A DNA stretch of 64,000 nt from Caulobacteraceae bacterium (lineage in GTDB: Bacteria > Pseudomonadota > Alphaproteobacteria > Caulobacterales > Caulobacteraceae), in NCBI GenBank assembly GCA_019748055.1, contig JAIEQC010000024.1, positions 1 to 64,000 on the forward strand. The letters are read 5' to 3'. Below the pieces are notes generated by a model. That model made no database searches. It was not told the DNA's origin and saw only the letters and a program-made list of their open reading frames with translations. A program made the translations under genes and the position numbers. This document shows positions 18,939 through 27,606 of the stretch, in pieces. Positions within the stretch are counted from its first letter, which is position 1; the number at the start of each line of letters is the position of its first letter.

Positions 18939-19955
18939 TCAGCCCTCGCCCGCCATCGCCTCCGCTGCAGCGGTCAGCTTCACGGTTCGGCCGCGCGGGT
19001 CGTCGTTGACGAAGACGGCGGCGACCTTGGCCTGTTCGGCCCAGTCGAAGCCCTCGTAGCGGCCCATGACGATCAGGGCGGTCGACAGGGCGTCGGCGCG
19101 CACCGCGTTGGGGTGCAGGACCGTGACGGCCACGGTGTCCACGTCGATGGCGCGGCCGGACCGGCCGTCGATCAGGTGCGAGACCACCCTCGTCCCGTGG
19201 CGGAAGCCCTTGCGGAAGACGGTCGAGGTGGCGACGGTCAGATCGGCGCAGGCGACCACCAGCGGCCGGATCGCCGGCCCCGGCAGCGGGGGCAGGGTCA
19301 CCGACCACGGGCGGCCGTCGGGGCGGACGCCGCGGCCCTTCACGTCGCCGTCGAAGTCGATCAGGTGCGAGGTCGCGCCCATTCCCGACAGGCGTCGCGA
19401 CATCCGTTCCAGCGCCAGACCCTTGGCCATGCCGGACAGGTCGAGCTTCATGCCGCCGGGCTGGACCGCCGCGCGCGCCTCGCGGTTCAGGCGCAGCTTC
19501 ATCCAGCCGCTGAGGTCGGTCGTTTCGATGATCTCGCCCTCGTCGGGCGTCGGCGTCAGCACCGGTCGGCGACCGCCCGGGCCGAAGCCCCACAGGTCCA
19601 CTAGGGCGCCCAGTGTGGGATCGAAGGCGCCCGAGGTGTCGTCGCCCATGTCGAGGGCGACGATCAGTGCGTCCCAGAGCTCGTCGGACAATTCCCAGGT
19701 TCCCGCGGGCGCGGCGTTGAAGCGGGAGATCTCACTTGTCGGAGACCAGCGGCTGAAGACGGCCTCCATCCGGGCCAGTTCGTCGCGGCAGGCTTCCAGA
19801 AGATCGGTCGGGGCGACGTTGGGGGGAACCACGACCTGGGCCCGCCATGCCGCGCCGAAGGCCGCGTCGCCCAGATCGTAGACCGGCCCGTCCGGCGCCG
19901 GCGCGGGCGGAGTCGAGACGCGGGGGATCAGGACGAGCGGAGCGGGGTCGGTCAT
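18939..19955 (-). CDS. apbE: FAD:protein FMN transferase (ApbE)
   Basis: Covalently attaches FMN from FAD to a Thr/Ser of target flavoproteins. It has 338 residues. Family motifs are present: 'FSRWSPTSEISRFNAA' near 67-82, 'GAFDPTLGALVDLWGFG' near 112-128, 'MKLDLSGMAKGLALERM' near 168-184 and 'HLIDGRSGRAIDVDTVAVTVL' plus 'ADALSTALIVMG' near the C-terminus, which bind metal and FAD. Unlike most Gram-negative ApbE it has no visible signal peptide or lipobox. The start here may be cytoplasmic, or a signal may be missing. It follows the TonB-dependent receptor gene by 49 bases on the same strand. No Nqr/Rnf or FMN-acceptor gene is in the window. Confidence 0.92.
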   Translation of the reverse strand: MTDPAPLVLIPRVSTPPAPAPDGPVYDLGDAAFGAAWRAQVVVPPNVAPTDLLEACRDELARMEAVFSRWSPTSEISRFNAAPAGTWELSDELWDALIVALDMGDDTSGAFDPTLGALVDLWGFGPGGRRPVLTPTPDEGEIIETTDLSGWMKLRLNREARAAVQPGGMKLDLSGMAKGLALERMSRRLSGMGATSHLIDFDGDVKGRGVRPDGRPWSVTLPPLPGPAIRPLVVACADLTVATSTVFRKGFRHGTRVVSHLIDGRSGRAIDVDTVAVTVLHPNAVRADALSTALIVMGRYEGFDWAEQAKVAAVFVNDDPRGRTVKLTAAAEAMAGEG

Positions 19956-20004
19956 GCGCAGGCCATAGCGTCTCCCTCCGGGACAGGGGAGGGGAAAGGC
20001 GGGC

Positions 20005-22002
20005 TCACCAGCGCCTTGAGACCCCGACCCACAGGGTCCGCGGCGGTGCGAACGAGGGGACGCCGGTCGCCGTTTCGGCGGTTTCGAGGTCCGCGTCCGT
20101 CAGGTTCAGCCCCTCGACCCACACCGTGACCGAGCCAAGTTCGCGCGTGAGGCGCGCGTCCAGCGTCAGAGCCGGGTCCAGAACGCGAGAGTTCAGGTCG
20201 TCGTCGAACCGACGGCTTTCCCAGCGCGCGTCGGCGGACAGGCTCCAGTCGGCGGCGAAGGCCCAGTCGGCTCCGGCGGTCGCCGCCCAGATCGGCGCCT
20301 GGGCGGGGCGAAGGCCCGTCAGTTGGGGCGCCGCGCTTCCGCCGTCGATTCGGGCGTCCGTCGCCGACAGGGCGGCGCGCAGGGTCAGCGCGTCGGACGG
20401 ACGCCACGCGGCGTCGACTTCCAGTCCTACGGCGTCGATGGTTCCGGCGTTGCGGCGCTGGCGCAGCACGCCGCCGGCGGGAACGAATCCCGCCACGGGG
20501 AAGACGCCGGGGCCGAATCCGACGGTGACGTTGACGATCGCGTCCTCCACCCGGACGGCGAAGGCGGTGGCGCGCAGGTCCAGCCGGGCGGTCTCGCGCG
20601 CCACGCCGATCTCTGCGCCCGACAGACGTTCCGGGTCCAGAGCCGCATTGGCTTCGGTGATGTCGTTCCCGACGCGGAAGGGACGATGCAACTCATTCAG
20701 GGTGGCGGGACGGAAGGCCGTGTAGGCGGCGGCGCGGACCGACCAGTCGGGCGACAGCGTCCGCCGGACGCCGAGGCGGGCGGACACGACGTCTCCGGAT
20801 CGGTCGGGCGCGGGCGCATCGAGCGTCGGCGTGCCTGTCTGGGCGTCGGCTTCACGGCGGAAGCCGCCGGTCGCGTCCCAGCGGTCCAGGCGTAGACCAC
20901 CGGCGACCAGCCAGGGGCCGGAGGTCCACGACCCCTCCGCATAGGCGCCGACGACGGAGGTCTCGCCGCCCGCCCGTCGCGTCCGTGTGAATTGACCGCC
21001 CATGAAGCGGAAGCGCTCGTTCGTCTCGCCTTCGGCACGTCGCGCGTCGAGGCCCAGTTCGCCTTCCAGCCCGTCCCGGCGAATGCGCCAGGCGGCGTTC
21101 AGGCCCCAGGCCTCGGCGGGGGTGGCGAACTGGTCGTTGGCGGGGGTGGCGACGGAGCGATCGGGGGCGACGGCGACGAAGCCGTTGGTCAGGTCGCTGG
21201 TCCGCCGCCACAGCTGCAGCCGCCAGCCGGGCCGGTCGCCGGGCGCACGGGCCGCAGTCAGCGACAGGGCCGTGCCTTCGGTGGTGGATCGGGAGGTCTC
21301 GACCCCGGAGCCGCGATCCTCTTCGAACGCCGCCAACCGAGCGGACACGACGGCCTCACCGACCGGCAGGTCCAGACGCAGGGAAGCGGAGCTCGCCTCA
21401 AGGTCCAGCGGTCGGTCGGCGGGGCCCCTGTCGGGGGCGCGGACGGGGATGTGGCCGTCGGTCCGCTCATGCCCCACGGTCGCGATCCAGCGAGCCGGGC
21501 CGAGTTGGCCCGAACCGGACGCCGCCAGCCGGGCCGAGCCTCGCTGACCTGCCGCCGCCGAGAGGGCCCCGCCCCGATCGCGCTCGCGGAGAATGACGGC
21601 GCCGGTCAGGGCGCCCGCGCCGTAGGGCCCTGTTCCGCCGGTCCGCACGACGTCGAGTCCGGACAGGGCTTCGGGCGGCTGTTGGGTCCAGACCACCCAG
21701 CCGCCGAACGGGTCGTTCAGCGGCACGCCGTCCAGCGTCACGAGAGCCCGACCCGCGCCGGTGGGGGCGACGGCGCGCAGCGAAAGGCCTTGCGTCGTCG
21801 GATTTGCGGTCAGGCTGGTCGTCCGGCGGAACAGGCCGACGGCGGGCACGGCGCCCAAGGCTTCATCGAGACGCGCCTCTTCGTCCAGAGTGTCTCGGCC
21901 GATACGGGTGACCGAGAAGGCCGCGTCGCCGGCGGCCGGGGGCAGGCGCGGGGCGGTGACGACGACTTCGTCGACGACGGTGACGGGGTGATCCTGGAAC
22001 AT
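20005..22002 (-). CDS. TonB-dependent receptor lacking a signal peptide
   Basis: Outer-membrane receptor of 665 residues. It begins '[21 protein letters not shown]', i.e. almost directly at a TonB-box-like 'VDEVVVTA', with no hydrophobic export signal. The plug domain (about 25-150: 'GLFRRTTSLTANPTTQGLSLR', 'VTLDGVPLNDPFGGWV', 'GTGPYGAGALTGAVIL') and barrel are complete, and the C-terminus 'LWVGVSRRW' ends in an aromatic residue. The start codon overlaps the stop of the mpl-like gene (TGATG), so it is translationally coupled. Upstream in this frame there are no hydrophobic residues, only the out-of-frame end of the ligase. Similar to the siderophore/cobalamin receptor group in size; ligand unknown. 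Confidence 0.88.
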   Translation of the reverse strand: MFQDHPVTVVDEVVVTAPRLPPAAGDAAFSVTRIGRDTLDEEARLDEALGAVPAVGLFRRTTSLTANPTTQGLSLRAVAPTGAGRALVTLDGVPLNDPFGGWVVWTQQPPEALSGLDVVRTGGTGPYGAGALTGAVILRERDRGGALSAAAGQRGSARLAASGSGQLGPARWIATVGHERTDGHIPVRAPDRGPADRPLDLEASSASLRLDLPVGEAVVSARLAAFEEDRGSGVETSRSTTEGTALSLTAARAPGDRPGWRLQLWRRTSDLTNGFVAVAPDRSVATPANDQFATPAEAWGLNAAWRIRRDGLEGELGLDARRAEGETNERFRFMGGQFTRTRRAGGETSVVGAYAEGSWTSGPWLVAGGLRLDRWDATGGFRREADAQTGTPTLDAPAPDRSGDVVSARLGVRRTLSPDWSVRAAAYTAFRPATLNELHRPFRVGNDITEANAALDPERLSGAEIGVARETARLDLRATAFAVRVEDAIVNVTVGFGPGVFPVAGFVPAGGVLRQRRNAGTIDAVGLEVDAAWRPSDALTLRAALSATDARIDGGSAAPQLTGLRPAQAPIWAATAGADWAFAADWSLSADARWESRRFDDDLNSRVLDPALTLDARLTRELGSVTVWVEGLNLTDADLETAETATGVPSFAPPRTLWVGVSRRW

Positions 22003-23390
22003 CAGCCGAGGCGGGTCAGAAGCTGGTTGGCGAACTCGGTCAGGGTGTCGTCGCGCGCTCCCATGACGACGATGCGGTCGCCGCGACGGGCGAGGCCCAA
22101 AAGGCGGTCGGCGGCGGCGTCGCGCGAGGCGACGACCTCGGCCGTGCGGCCGGAAGAGGACAGGGGCCCGATCACGACCTCCGATCCGACGCTGCGATCC
22201 GTGGTTCCGCCGTAGTAGACGGGCTGCGGCATCATGACGACGTCGTCGGGGGCCAGGCCCTGCTCGAAGGCCGCGGCCAGTTCGGCGCCCATCAGCTTCA
22301 GCGGGCCATGGCCGTGCGGCTGGAAGAAGACCAGCAGGCGGCCGGGGAAGTCGCGCAGGGTCTTCAGCGTGGCGGCGATCTTGTCCGGGTTGTGGGCGAA
22401 GTCGTCGATGACGGTGACGCCGCCCGCCGTGCCGACGACCTCGAGGCGGCGTCGAATGCCGGAAAAGCGCGACAGGGCGTCGACGGCCTGGGCCGGGTCG
22501 ACGTCCAGCGCGGTGGCGGCGCCGATCGCGGCCAGCGCATTGGCGACGTTGTGGGCGCCGGGGGTCTTCAGAGCGACCTCGACGGGAGCCTGAGCGCGCG
22601 GGGTCAGGCGGAAGGCGATGCCGTCGGGCCGCGGCCTCAGGGCGTCGGCGAACAGGGCGGCGGCGGGGTCACTGAGCGAGAAAGTGATGGCGTCCGGAAA
22701 CTCCCGCGCCAGTTCGGCCGTGCCGGGGTTGTCGAGGTTGATCACCAGCCGCCCCGCGCGACGGGCGAAGCCGCCGAACAGGTCGTGCAACTCCTCCAGA
22801 GACTTGTGGTCCAGGGCCACGTTGTTCACGACCGCGACGGTCGCGTCATAGCGGGAGATGGAGCCGTCGCTCTCGTCCACCTCGGCGACGAACAGGTCGG
22901 GCGAGCCGACGCGGGCGCTGGCGAAGGGGTTGGAGGGATCGGTGACGTCCTTCATCACCGCGCCGTTCATCACCGTGGGGTCGCGGCCCGCGTCGGCCAG
23001 GATGCGGGCGATCATGCCGGTGACGGTCGACTTGCCCGAGGTGCCGGCGACTCCCACAGACGTCCGGGCCGCGTTGAACAGGCGCGACAGCAGCTCCGGC
23101 CGGGTCAGCAGGGTCGCGCCGACGCGACGGGCGGCGGCGACGTCCGGCACGGTGTCCTCGATGGCGCCGGAGGCCACGACGATCTGGTCCGGAGACGTCA
23201 CGCCGGAGCCGTCCTGCGGGTGCAGGCCGAAGCCCTTGGATTCCAGCCAGGCGAACTTCTCGGGCGTGCGGCCCTGGTCGCGGCTGCGGTCGGAACCCTC
23301 CACGCGCGCGCCCGAGGCGGCGACGATCAGCGCCAGCGGCAGCATGCCGGACCCGCCGATGCCGCAGAAGAAGTAGGAGGCCTGATTCAT
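22002..23390 (-). CDS. mpl: Mur ligase, Mpl/MurC-like
   Basis: ATP-dependent ligase of 462 residues. The Mpl role would be joining a recycled L-Ala-D-Glu-meso-Dap tripeptide to UDP-MurNAc in the cytoplasm. Features: N-terminal Rossmann part '[14 protein letters not shown]' (7-20), ATP P-loop GTSGKST (116-122; MurC and Mpl normally have GTHGKTT), central 'EVDESDGS' and 'NNVALDHKS' blocks near 190-210, and C-terminal '[11 protein letters not shown]'. It is probably not the housekeeping MurC, which is normally in the mra cluster. The neighbouring divergent LD-carboxypeptidase makes exactly the tripeptide substrate, which supports Mpl. The P-loop differences leave some doubt. Symbol given on family and context. 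Confidence 0.75.
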   Translation of the reverse strand: MNQASYFFCGIGGSGMLPLALIVAASGARVEGSDRSRDQGRTPEKFAWLESKGFGLHPQDGSGVTSPDQIVVASGAIEDTVPDVAAARRVGATLLTRPELLSRLFNAARTSVGVAGTSGKSTVTGMIARILADAGRDPTVMNGAVMKDVTDPSNPFASARVGSPDLFVAEVDESDGSISRYDATVAVVNNVALDHKSLEELHDLFGGFARRAGRLVINLDNPGTAELAREFPDAITFSLSDPAAALFADALRPRPDGIAFRLTPRAQAPVEVALKTPGAHNVANALAAIGAATALDVDPAQAVDALSRFSGIRRRLEVVGTAGGVTVIDDFAHNPDKIAATLKTLRDFPGRLLVFFQPHGHGPLKLMGAELAAAFEQGLAPDDVVMMPQPVYYGGTTDRSVGSEVVIGPLSSSGRTAEVVASRDAAADRLLGLARRGDRIVVMGARDDTLTEFANQLLTRLG

Positions 23391-23459
23391 GCTTGATCCG
23401 GAGGGGCGAAACCGGGGAGGGTCGGGCGTGACTAGCACGGGCTTGGGCGCGGACCACAG

Positions 23460-24284
23460 ATGAAGATCGGCATCGTCAACGCCAGCTCGCGCTTCGACCC
23501 CGACCGGGCGGCGGCGATCCAGCAGTGGTTCGCCGAACACTTGCCGGACCGCTCGGTCCAGGTGGTGTTCCATCCGGCGACCTTCGGCAAGCACGGTCAC
23601 TTCGGCGGCGACGACAGGTCGCGGGCCGAGGCCTTCGTGGAGTTCGCCAACGACCCTCGCATGGACGCGGTCTGGTTCGCGCGCGGCGGCTACGGCGCCT
23701 GCCGCATCGCGGAAGCGGTCCTGCCCCGGCTGGGTCCGGCGGCGCGGAAGAAGCGGTATCTGGGATACTCCGACGCCGGCAGTCTGCTGGCCCTGCTTTA
23801 CAGGCACGGGATCGGCGAGGTGGCGCACGGGCCGATGGCGTCGGACGCGGTGCGCAATGACCCGACGGCGATCCGGGCGCTGAACTGGCTGAAGTCGGGC
23901 GACGCGGGAGGCTGGGAGCCCAGCCTGCACGAGGACCTGCGCCCGGCCGTCGCCTTCAATCTGTCGATCCTCGACGCCCTGGTCGGTACGGCGCTGGAGC
24001 CCGACCTGACCGGCCACGTGCTGATGCTGGAGGACGTGTCGGAGCCGATGTACCGGATCGACCGGATGATGTTCCACGTCACGGGACAGGCCTCGATCCG
24101 CAGGGTGGCCGGCATCCGCATGGGGCGGGTCTCGAACGTGGTCGAGAACGACCCGGACTTCGGCCTGACGGCGGAAGAGGTCGCCCGCTACTGGTGCGAG
24201 CGGTCGGGCATCCCCTACCTCGGCACGGCCGACATCGGCCATGACCGCAACAACAAGATCGTGCCGTTCGGGCCGCGCGGGTGA
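23460..24284 (+). CDS. ldcA: LD-carboxypeptidase, S66 family
   Basis: Serine peptidase that removes the terminal D-Ala from the tetrapeptide of recycled muropeptides, giving the tripeptide. It has 274 residues. '[12 protein letters not shown]' is near 72-83, the nucleophile Ser104 is in 'LGYSDAG', the acid Glu is in '[15 protein letters not shown]' and His is in '[15 protein letters not shown]' close to the C-terminus. No signal peptide, so cytoplasmic as expected. Divergent from the Mpl-like ligase with 69 bases between, which fits a shared recycling role. The downstream methyltransferase starts within its stop codon (GTGA). Confidence 0.9.
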   Translation: MKIGIVNASSRFDPDRAAAIQQWFAEHLPDRSVQVVFHPATFGKHGHFGGDDRSRAEAFVEFANDPRMDAVWFARGGYGACRIAEAVLPRLGPAARKKRYLGYSDAGSLLALLYRHGIGEVAHGPMASDAVRNDPTAIRALNWLKSGDAGGWEPSLHEDLRPAVAFNLSILDALVGTALEPDLTGHVLMLEDVSEPMYRIDRMMFHVTGQASIRRVAGIRMGRVSNVVENDPDFGLTAEEVARYWCERSGIPYLGTADIGHDRNNKIVPFGPRG

Positions 24285-25030
24285 GGCGCAACTTCCATCA
24301 GATCGCCTATGAGGCGCTGGCCGTCTGCAACGCCCTGGAGCCCGAGGCGCTGGCCGCCTGTGTGGGGCGGACCGGGCTGGGGCCCGGCGCCCGCGCGCTG
24401 GAGATCGGGGCCGGGAACGGGACGGTCGGCATTGTGCTGGCGCGCGACTTCGGCATGACGGTCGAGGCGGTCGAGCTGGACTGGGGCATGGCGGCGATGG
24501 CCCAGGCGCGGATCGCGGGGGCGGGCGTCGCGGACAGGGTGACCCTGCACCGGCTGCGGTCGGAGGTCGTGCTGGAGGATCTCAGCGACCTGGACCTGAT
24601 CACGGCGATCGGCGTCACCGATCCGGTCGGCGAGGGCGTGCGGGAGCCGCGCGCCATGCTGGAGGGACTTCGTCCGCACCTGCGCGACGGCGGCTTCCTG
24701 ATCTGGGGCGACCTGTTCTGGAAGGCCGAGCCGCCCGCTCCGCTTCGGCAGCTGACGGAAATGACCAACCTGCATGAGACGCACGACGGCTGGCAGGCCG
24801 CGGCGCTGGCCGCCGGCTATGAGGTCGTCTCGGCCGACGTCTCGTCGGAAGAGACCTGGGACCGCTATCTGGCGACCATGGACGGCGCGGCGCGGGCCTG
24901 GCTGGACGCCAATCCGGAGGCCCCGGAGCACAAGATCGTGCAGGCGTCCGCCGACCGGGTGAGGGCCATGTTCGAGTTCGGCCGGCCCTACATGGGCTTT
25001 GGGCTGTACCTGTTCCGCAAGGTCACCTGA
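24281..25030 (+). CDS. Class I SAM-dependent methyltransferase
   Basis: Protein of 249 residues starting with GTG overlapping the LD-carboxypeptidase stop. The SAM-binding motif I '[16 protein letters not shown]' is at about 35-50, with '[18 protein letters not shown]' as motif II and '[15 protein letters not shown]' after it. The substrate is not evident. The tight coupling suggests an envelope or recycling link, but that is inference. Its end overlaps the end of the convergent amn gene by 8 bases. Confidence 0.8.
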   Translation: MRRNFHQIAYEALAVCNALEPEALAACVGRTGLGPGARALEIGAGNGTVGIVLARDFGMTVEAVELDWGMAAMAQARIAGAGVADRVTLHRLRSEVVLEDLSDLDLITAIGVTDPVGEGVREPRAMLEGLRPHLRDGGFLIWGDLFWKAEPPAPLRQLTEMTNLHETHDGWQAAALAAGYEVVSADVSSEETWDRYLATMDGAARAWLDANPEAPEHKIVQASADRVRAMFEFGRPYMGFGLYLFRKVT

Positions 25031-26468
25031 ACGGCGGCTCGTCGAAGGCGCGGAGCTTGCGGCTGTGCAGGCGCTGGCCCTCTTGGCGCAACAGGTCGAC
25101 GGCGTGGATGCCGATCTGCAGGTGCTCGGAGATCGAGCCCTCGTAGAAGCGGTTGGCCTGGCCCGGCAGCTTGATCTCGCCGTGCAGGGGCTTGTCCGAC
25201 ACGCACAGCAGCGTCCCGTAGGGCACGCGGAAGCGATAGCCCTGGGCGGCGATGGTGGCGCTTTCCATGTCGATGGCCACCGCGCGGCTCTGGTTGAAGC
25301 GCAGCGCCGACTTCGTGTAGCGCAGCTCCCAGTTGCGGTCGTCGGTGGTGACGACCGTGCCGGTGCGCAGGCGCCGCTTCACCTCCTCGCCCGGCATGCC
25401 GGAGACGGCCTTGGCCGCGTCGTACAGCGCGCGCTGGACCTCGGCGATCGAGGGGATCGGAATGTCCGGCGGCAGGACGGCGTCCAGCACGTGGTCGTCG
25501 CGCAGATAGGCGTGGGCCAGCACGAAGTCGCCGATGGTCTGGCTGGGCCGCAGGCCGCCACAGTGGCCGATCATCATCCAGACGTGCGGGCGGGTGACGG
25601 CCAGGTGGTCGCAGATCGTCTTGGCGTTGGAAGGCCCGACCCCGATGTTGACCAGGCTGATGCCCTCGTGCCCCGGCGCCGTCAGGTGATAGGCCGGCAT
25701 CTGGTGCTTCTTCCAGGCCGCGTCCATGACGGCGGCCTCGGGATCCGGCGTGTCGCGGTCGATCACCACGCCGCCGGCGCAGACCAGGCTCTGGTACGGG
25801 CTCTCCGGATCGCGCAACTGGGCCATGGCCCAGCGCACGAACTCGTCGACGTAGCGGTTGTAGTTGGTGAAGAGGACGTAGCTCTGCACCGCCTCCACGG
25901 GCGTGCCGGTGTAGTGCCGCAGGCGCGCCAGGGAGAAGTCGGTGCGCAGGCCGTCGAACTGCGCCAGCGGGAAGTCTTCGCCCGGGTCGAACAGGCCGTC
26001 GGAAATCTCGTCGCCGATGTGGGCCAGGTCGGTGGTCGGGAACCAGCGGGCGATGGCCGCCGTCTGGGTGCGGTCCAGCACCACGTCGGAGCCGTCCAGC
26101 ACATAGGGGAAGGGGATTTCCTGCTCCGACGGCTCGACCTCGAAGGTCGCGCCGTAGTCGCGGGCCAGCAGGTCCAGCTGCTCGGTCAGATAGGGCCGGA
26201 ACAGGTCCGGCCGCGTGACGGTGGTGGAATAGACGCCCGGGCGCGACATGCGGCCATAGGCGCGGGCCTCCAGATTGGCCGGCCGTTCGCCGAACCAGGT
26301 CACCTTCAGGCGGGGATAGGCGAACAGGCCGTTCGCGCGGGCCTCGGCGTCGGCGCGTTCGCCGGTCTCGAGGAAGGTCTTCACCGCCGCGCGCAGGTTG
26401 GCGACGGATTGAGCGTAGAGGGTTTCGAGGCGGTCCAGCGCCGCCGATGCGTTCATCTGTTCTGTCAT
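25023..26468 (-). CDS. amn: AMP nucleosidase
   Basis: Cytoplasmic enzyme hydrolysing AMP to adenine and ribose 5-phosphate, adjusting the adenylate pool. The 481 residues match E. coli Amn. An N-terminal AMP-nucleosidase-specific domain (about 1-180) is followed by a nucleoside phosphorylase-fold domain with 'GISLVNIGVGPSNAKT', 'MMIGHCGGLRPSQTIGDFVLAHAYLRDDHVLD' near 320-350 and the ribose/phosphate glutamate region 'AVAIDMESATIAAQGYRFRVPYGTLLCVSDKPLHGE' near 420-455. The ATG at 26468 overlaps the frame-shifted end of the upstream gene. No allosteric regulator gene is near. Confidence 0.96.
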   Translation of the reverse strand: MTEQMNASAALDRLETLYAQSVANLRAAVKTFLETGERADAEARANGLFAYPRLKVTWFGERPANLEARAYGRMSRPGVYSTTVTRPDLFRPYLTEQLDLLARDYGATFEVEPSEQEIPFPYVLDGSDVVLDRTQTAAIARWFPTTDLAHIGDEISDGLFDPGEDFPLAQFDGLRTDFSLARLRHYTGTPVEAVQSYVLFTNYNRYVDEFVRWAMAQLRDPESPYQSLVCAGGVVIDRDTPDPEAAVMDAAWKKHQMPAYHLTAPGHEGISLVNIGVGPSNAKTICDHLAVTRPHVWMMIGHCGGLRPSQTIGDFVLAHAYLRDDHVLDAVLPPDIPIPSIAEVQRALYDAAKAVSGMPGEEVKRRLRTGTVVTTDDRNWELRYTKSALRFNQSRAVAIDMESATIAAQGYRFRVPYGTLLCVSDKPLHGEIKLPGQANRFYEGSISEHLQIGIHAVDLLRQEGQRLHSRKLRAFDEPPFR

Positions 26469-27562
26469 GGCCTCCCATAGAAGAGAACCGTGGCGGTTGC
26501 GAGACCGCGAGGCTCAGTCGGCGTTGGGCGTCGCCGCCTTGATGCGGTCGACGGCGGCGCGCTCGGGATCGTCGGGATCCAGGCCTGCCAGCACGACGGC
26601 CTCCATTTCCTGGAGGGCGGCGCAGTCGGCAGGGGCTGGCTGTTCGCGCCCCACGCCTGCTCGCAGGCATAACGCTGCGCGGCCCAGGTCACGAGCGCGA
26701 CGCTGCGTCCATGCAGGGCCTCCAGCAAGCCGTCACGCGGCATGAACTCGCCGAGCACGAGGGCGTCGCCCTCGATCCTGAGGTCGATCCACGCTTCGCC
26801 GCCCGTAGGACAGCAGTTGCCGTCGTTCGCCTGCCACAAGGCGGTCTCCGCCATCAGAGCGGGCCAACGGAACAGAAGGCCCTTCCAGATTTCGAGCCCC
26901 GGAGGCAAGGCGGCCTGAAGCTGCTCGCGGAAAGGCCGTTGGTCGATCTCGACCATTGCGCCGTCGGCGCGCCAGTCGAACAGCACGTCGGCGTTCAAGC
27001 GGCCGGTGCCATCGTAGGTGGCGGGAAGGGCGATGAAAGTGCGGCCGTCGAGTTCGACCAGCTGTGGCGGCTCGTGCCAGAAGGTGCGGGCCGACCAGGC
27101 AACGGGGCGCAGGCGGTCGTCGCCGGCGAGCAGGACGACGCCCTCGGCGCGCGGACCCCACTCCGACGCGCCGCGCAGCCTGATCCAGTGCAGGGTCTCG
27201 CCGTGGCCTTCATCCAACGGTCGACGCAGGAAGCCGCCCTCAATCACCTCGCACCGCTCTATTCCGATCGGCGGACAGGCCGAACCCAGATCGGCGCGGG
27301 AGGTGGACCAGGCGCGAACGGCGCGGTCGGCGGCGGCGGCGGCCCGCAGTTCGTTCACACGGCCGGAGTCGATAGCAGGCCGTTCGCGCGGCTCGACCTC
27401 GGAGCGATCGCGAAGCCAGGCCGCGTGCTCGGCTTCGAGCGTCTTCGGGAGGGGCGTGACCGAGAGGGCGTCGCGGAAGGCGGCGTCCACAGCGTCCTGC
27501 GCACATGCGGCCGCGGGGATTAACGTCAGAGCCAGAGCGGCGATCAGGGCGGTGCGGATCAT
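26465..27562 (-). CDS. Secreted protein of unknown function, C-terminus probably frameshifted
   Basis: Exported protein with signal peptide (MIRTALIAALALTLIPAAACA-Q). The reading frame as it stands codes for 365 residues and ends inside the amn start. I do not recognise a family; the middle has 'WIRLRGASEWGPRAEGVVLLAGDD' and 'NDGNCCPTGGEAWIDLRIEGDALVL', like proteins handling a substrate value or report, with a CC pair. From about residue 305 on, the frame becomes Pro/Arg/Ser-rich and unlike protein. The -1 frame from the C-run at 26649-26652 instead reads 'APADCAALQEMEAVVLAGLD...' and ends at a stop at 26514-26516. Adding one G (minus strand) restores a 349-residue protein ending 45 bases before amn. 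See findings. Confidence 0.75.
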   Translation of the reverse strand: MIRTALIAALALTLIPAAACAQDAVDAAFRDALSVTPLPKTLEAEHAAWLRDRSEVEPRERPAIDSGRVNELRAAAAADRAVRAWSTSRADLGSACPPIGIERCEVIEGGFLRRPLDEGHGETLHWIRLRGASEWGPRAEGVVLLAGDDRLRPVAWSARTFWHEPPQLVELDGRTFIALPATYDGTGRLNADVLFDWRADGAMVEIDQRPFREQLQAALPPGLEIWKGLLFRWPALMAETALWQANDGNCCPTGGEAWIDLRIEGDALVLGEFMPRDGLLEALHGRSVALVTWAAQRYACEQAWGANSQPLPTAPPSRKWRPSCWQAWIPTIPSAPPSTASRRRRPTPTEPRGLATATVLFYGRP

Positions 27563-27606
27563 GGCAAGTCCTCCTGTCGCCGCCCAACTTGCCCTCGACG
27601 GCGGCG

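Noticed and set aside
22002-24242. N-terminal extension of the Mpl-like ligase frame to 746 residues
   Set aside because: The extra part is antisense to the LD-carboxypeptidase gene. The ligase starts at 23390 with its Rossmann motif.
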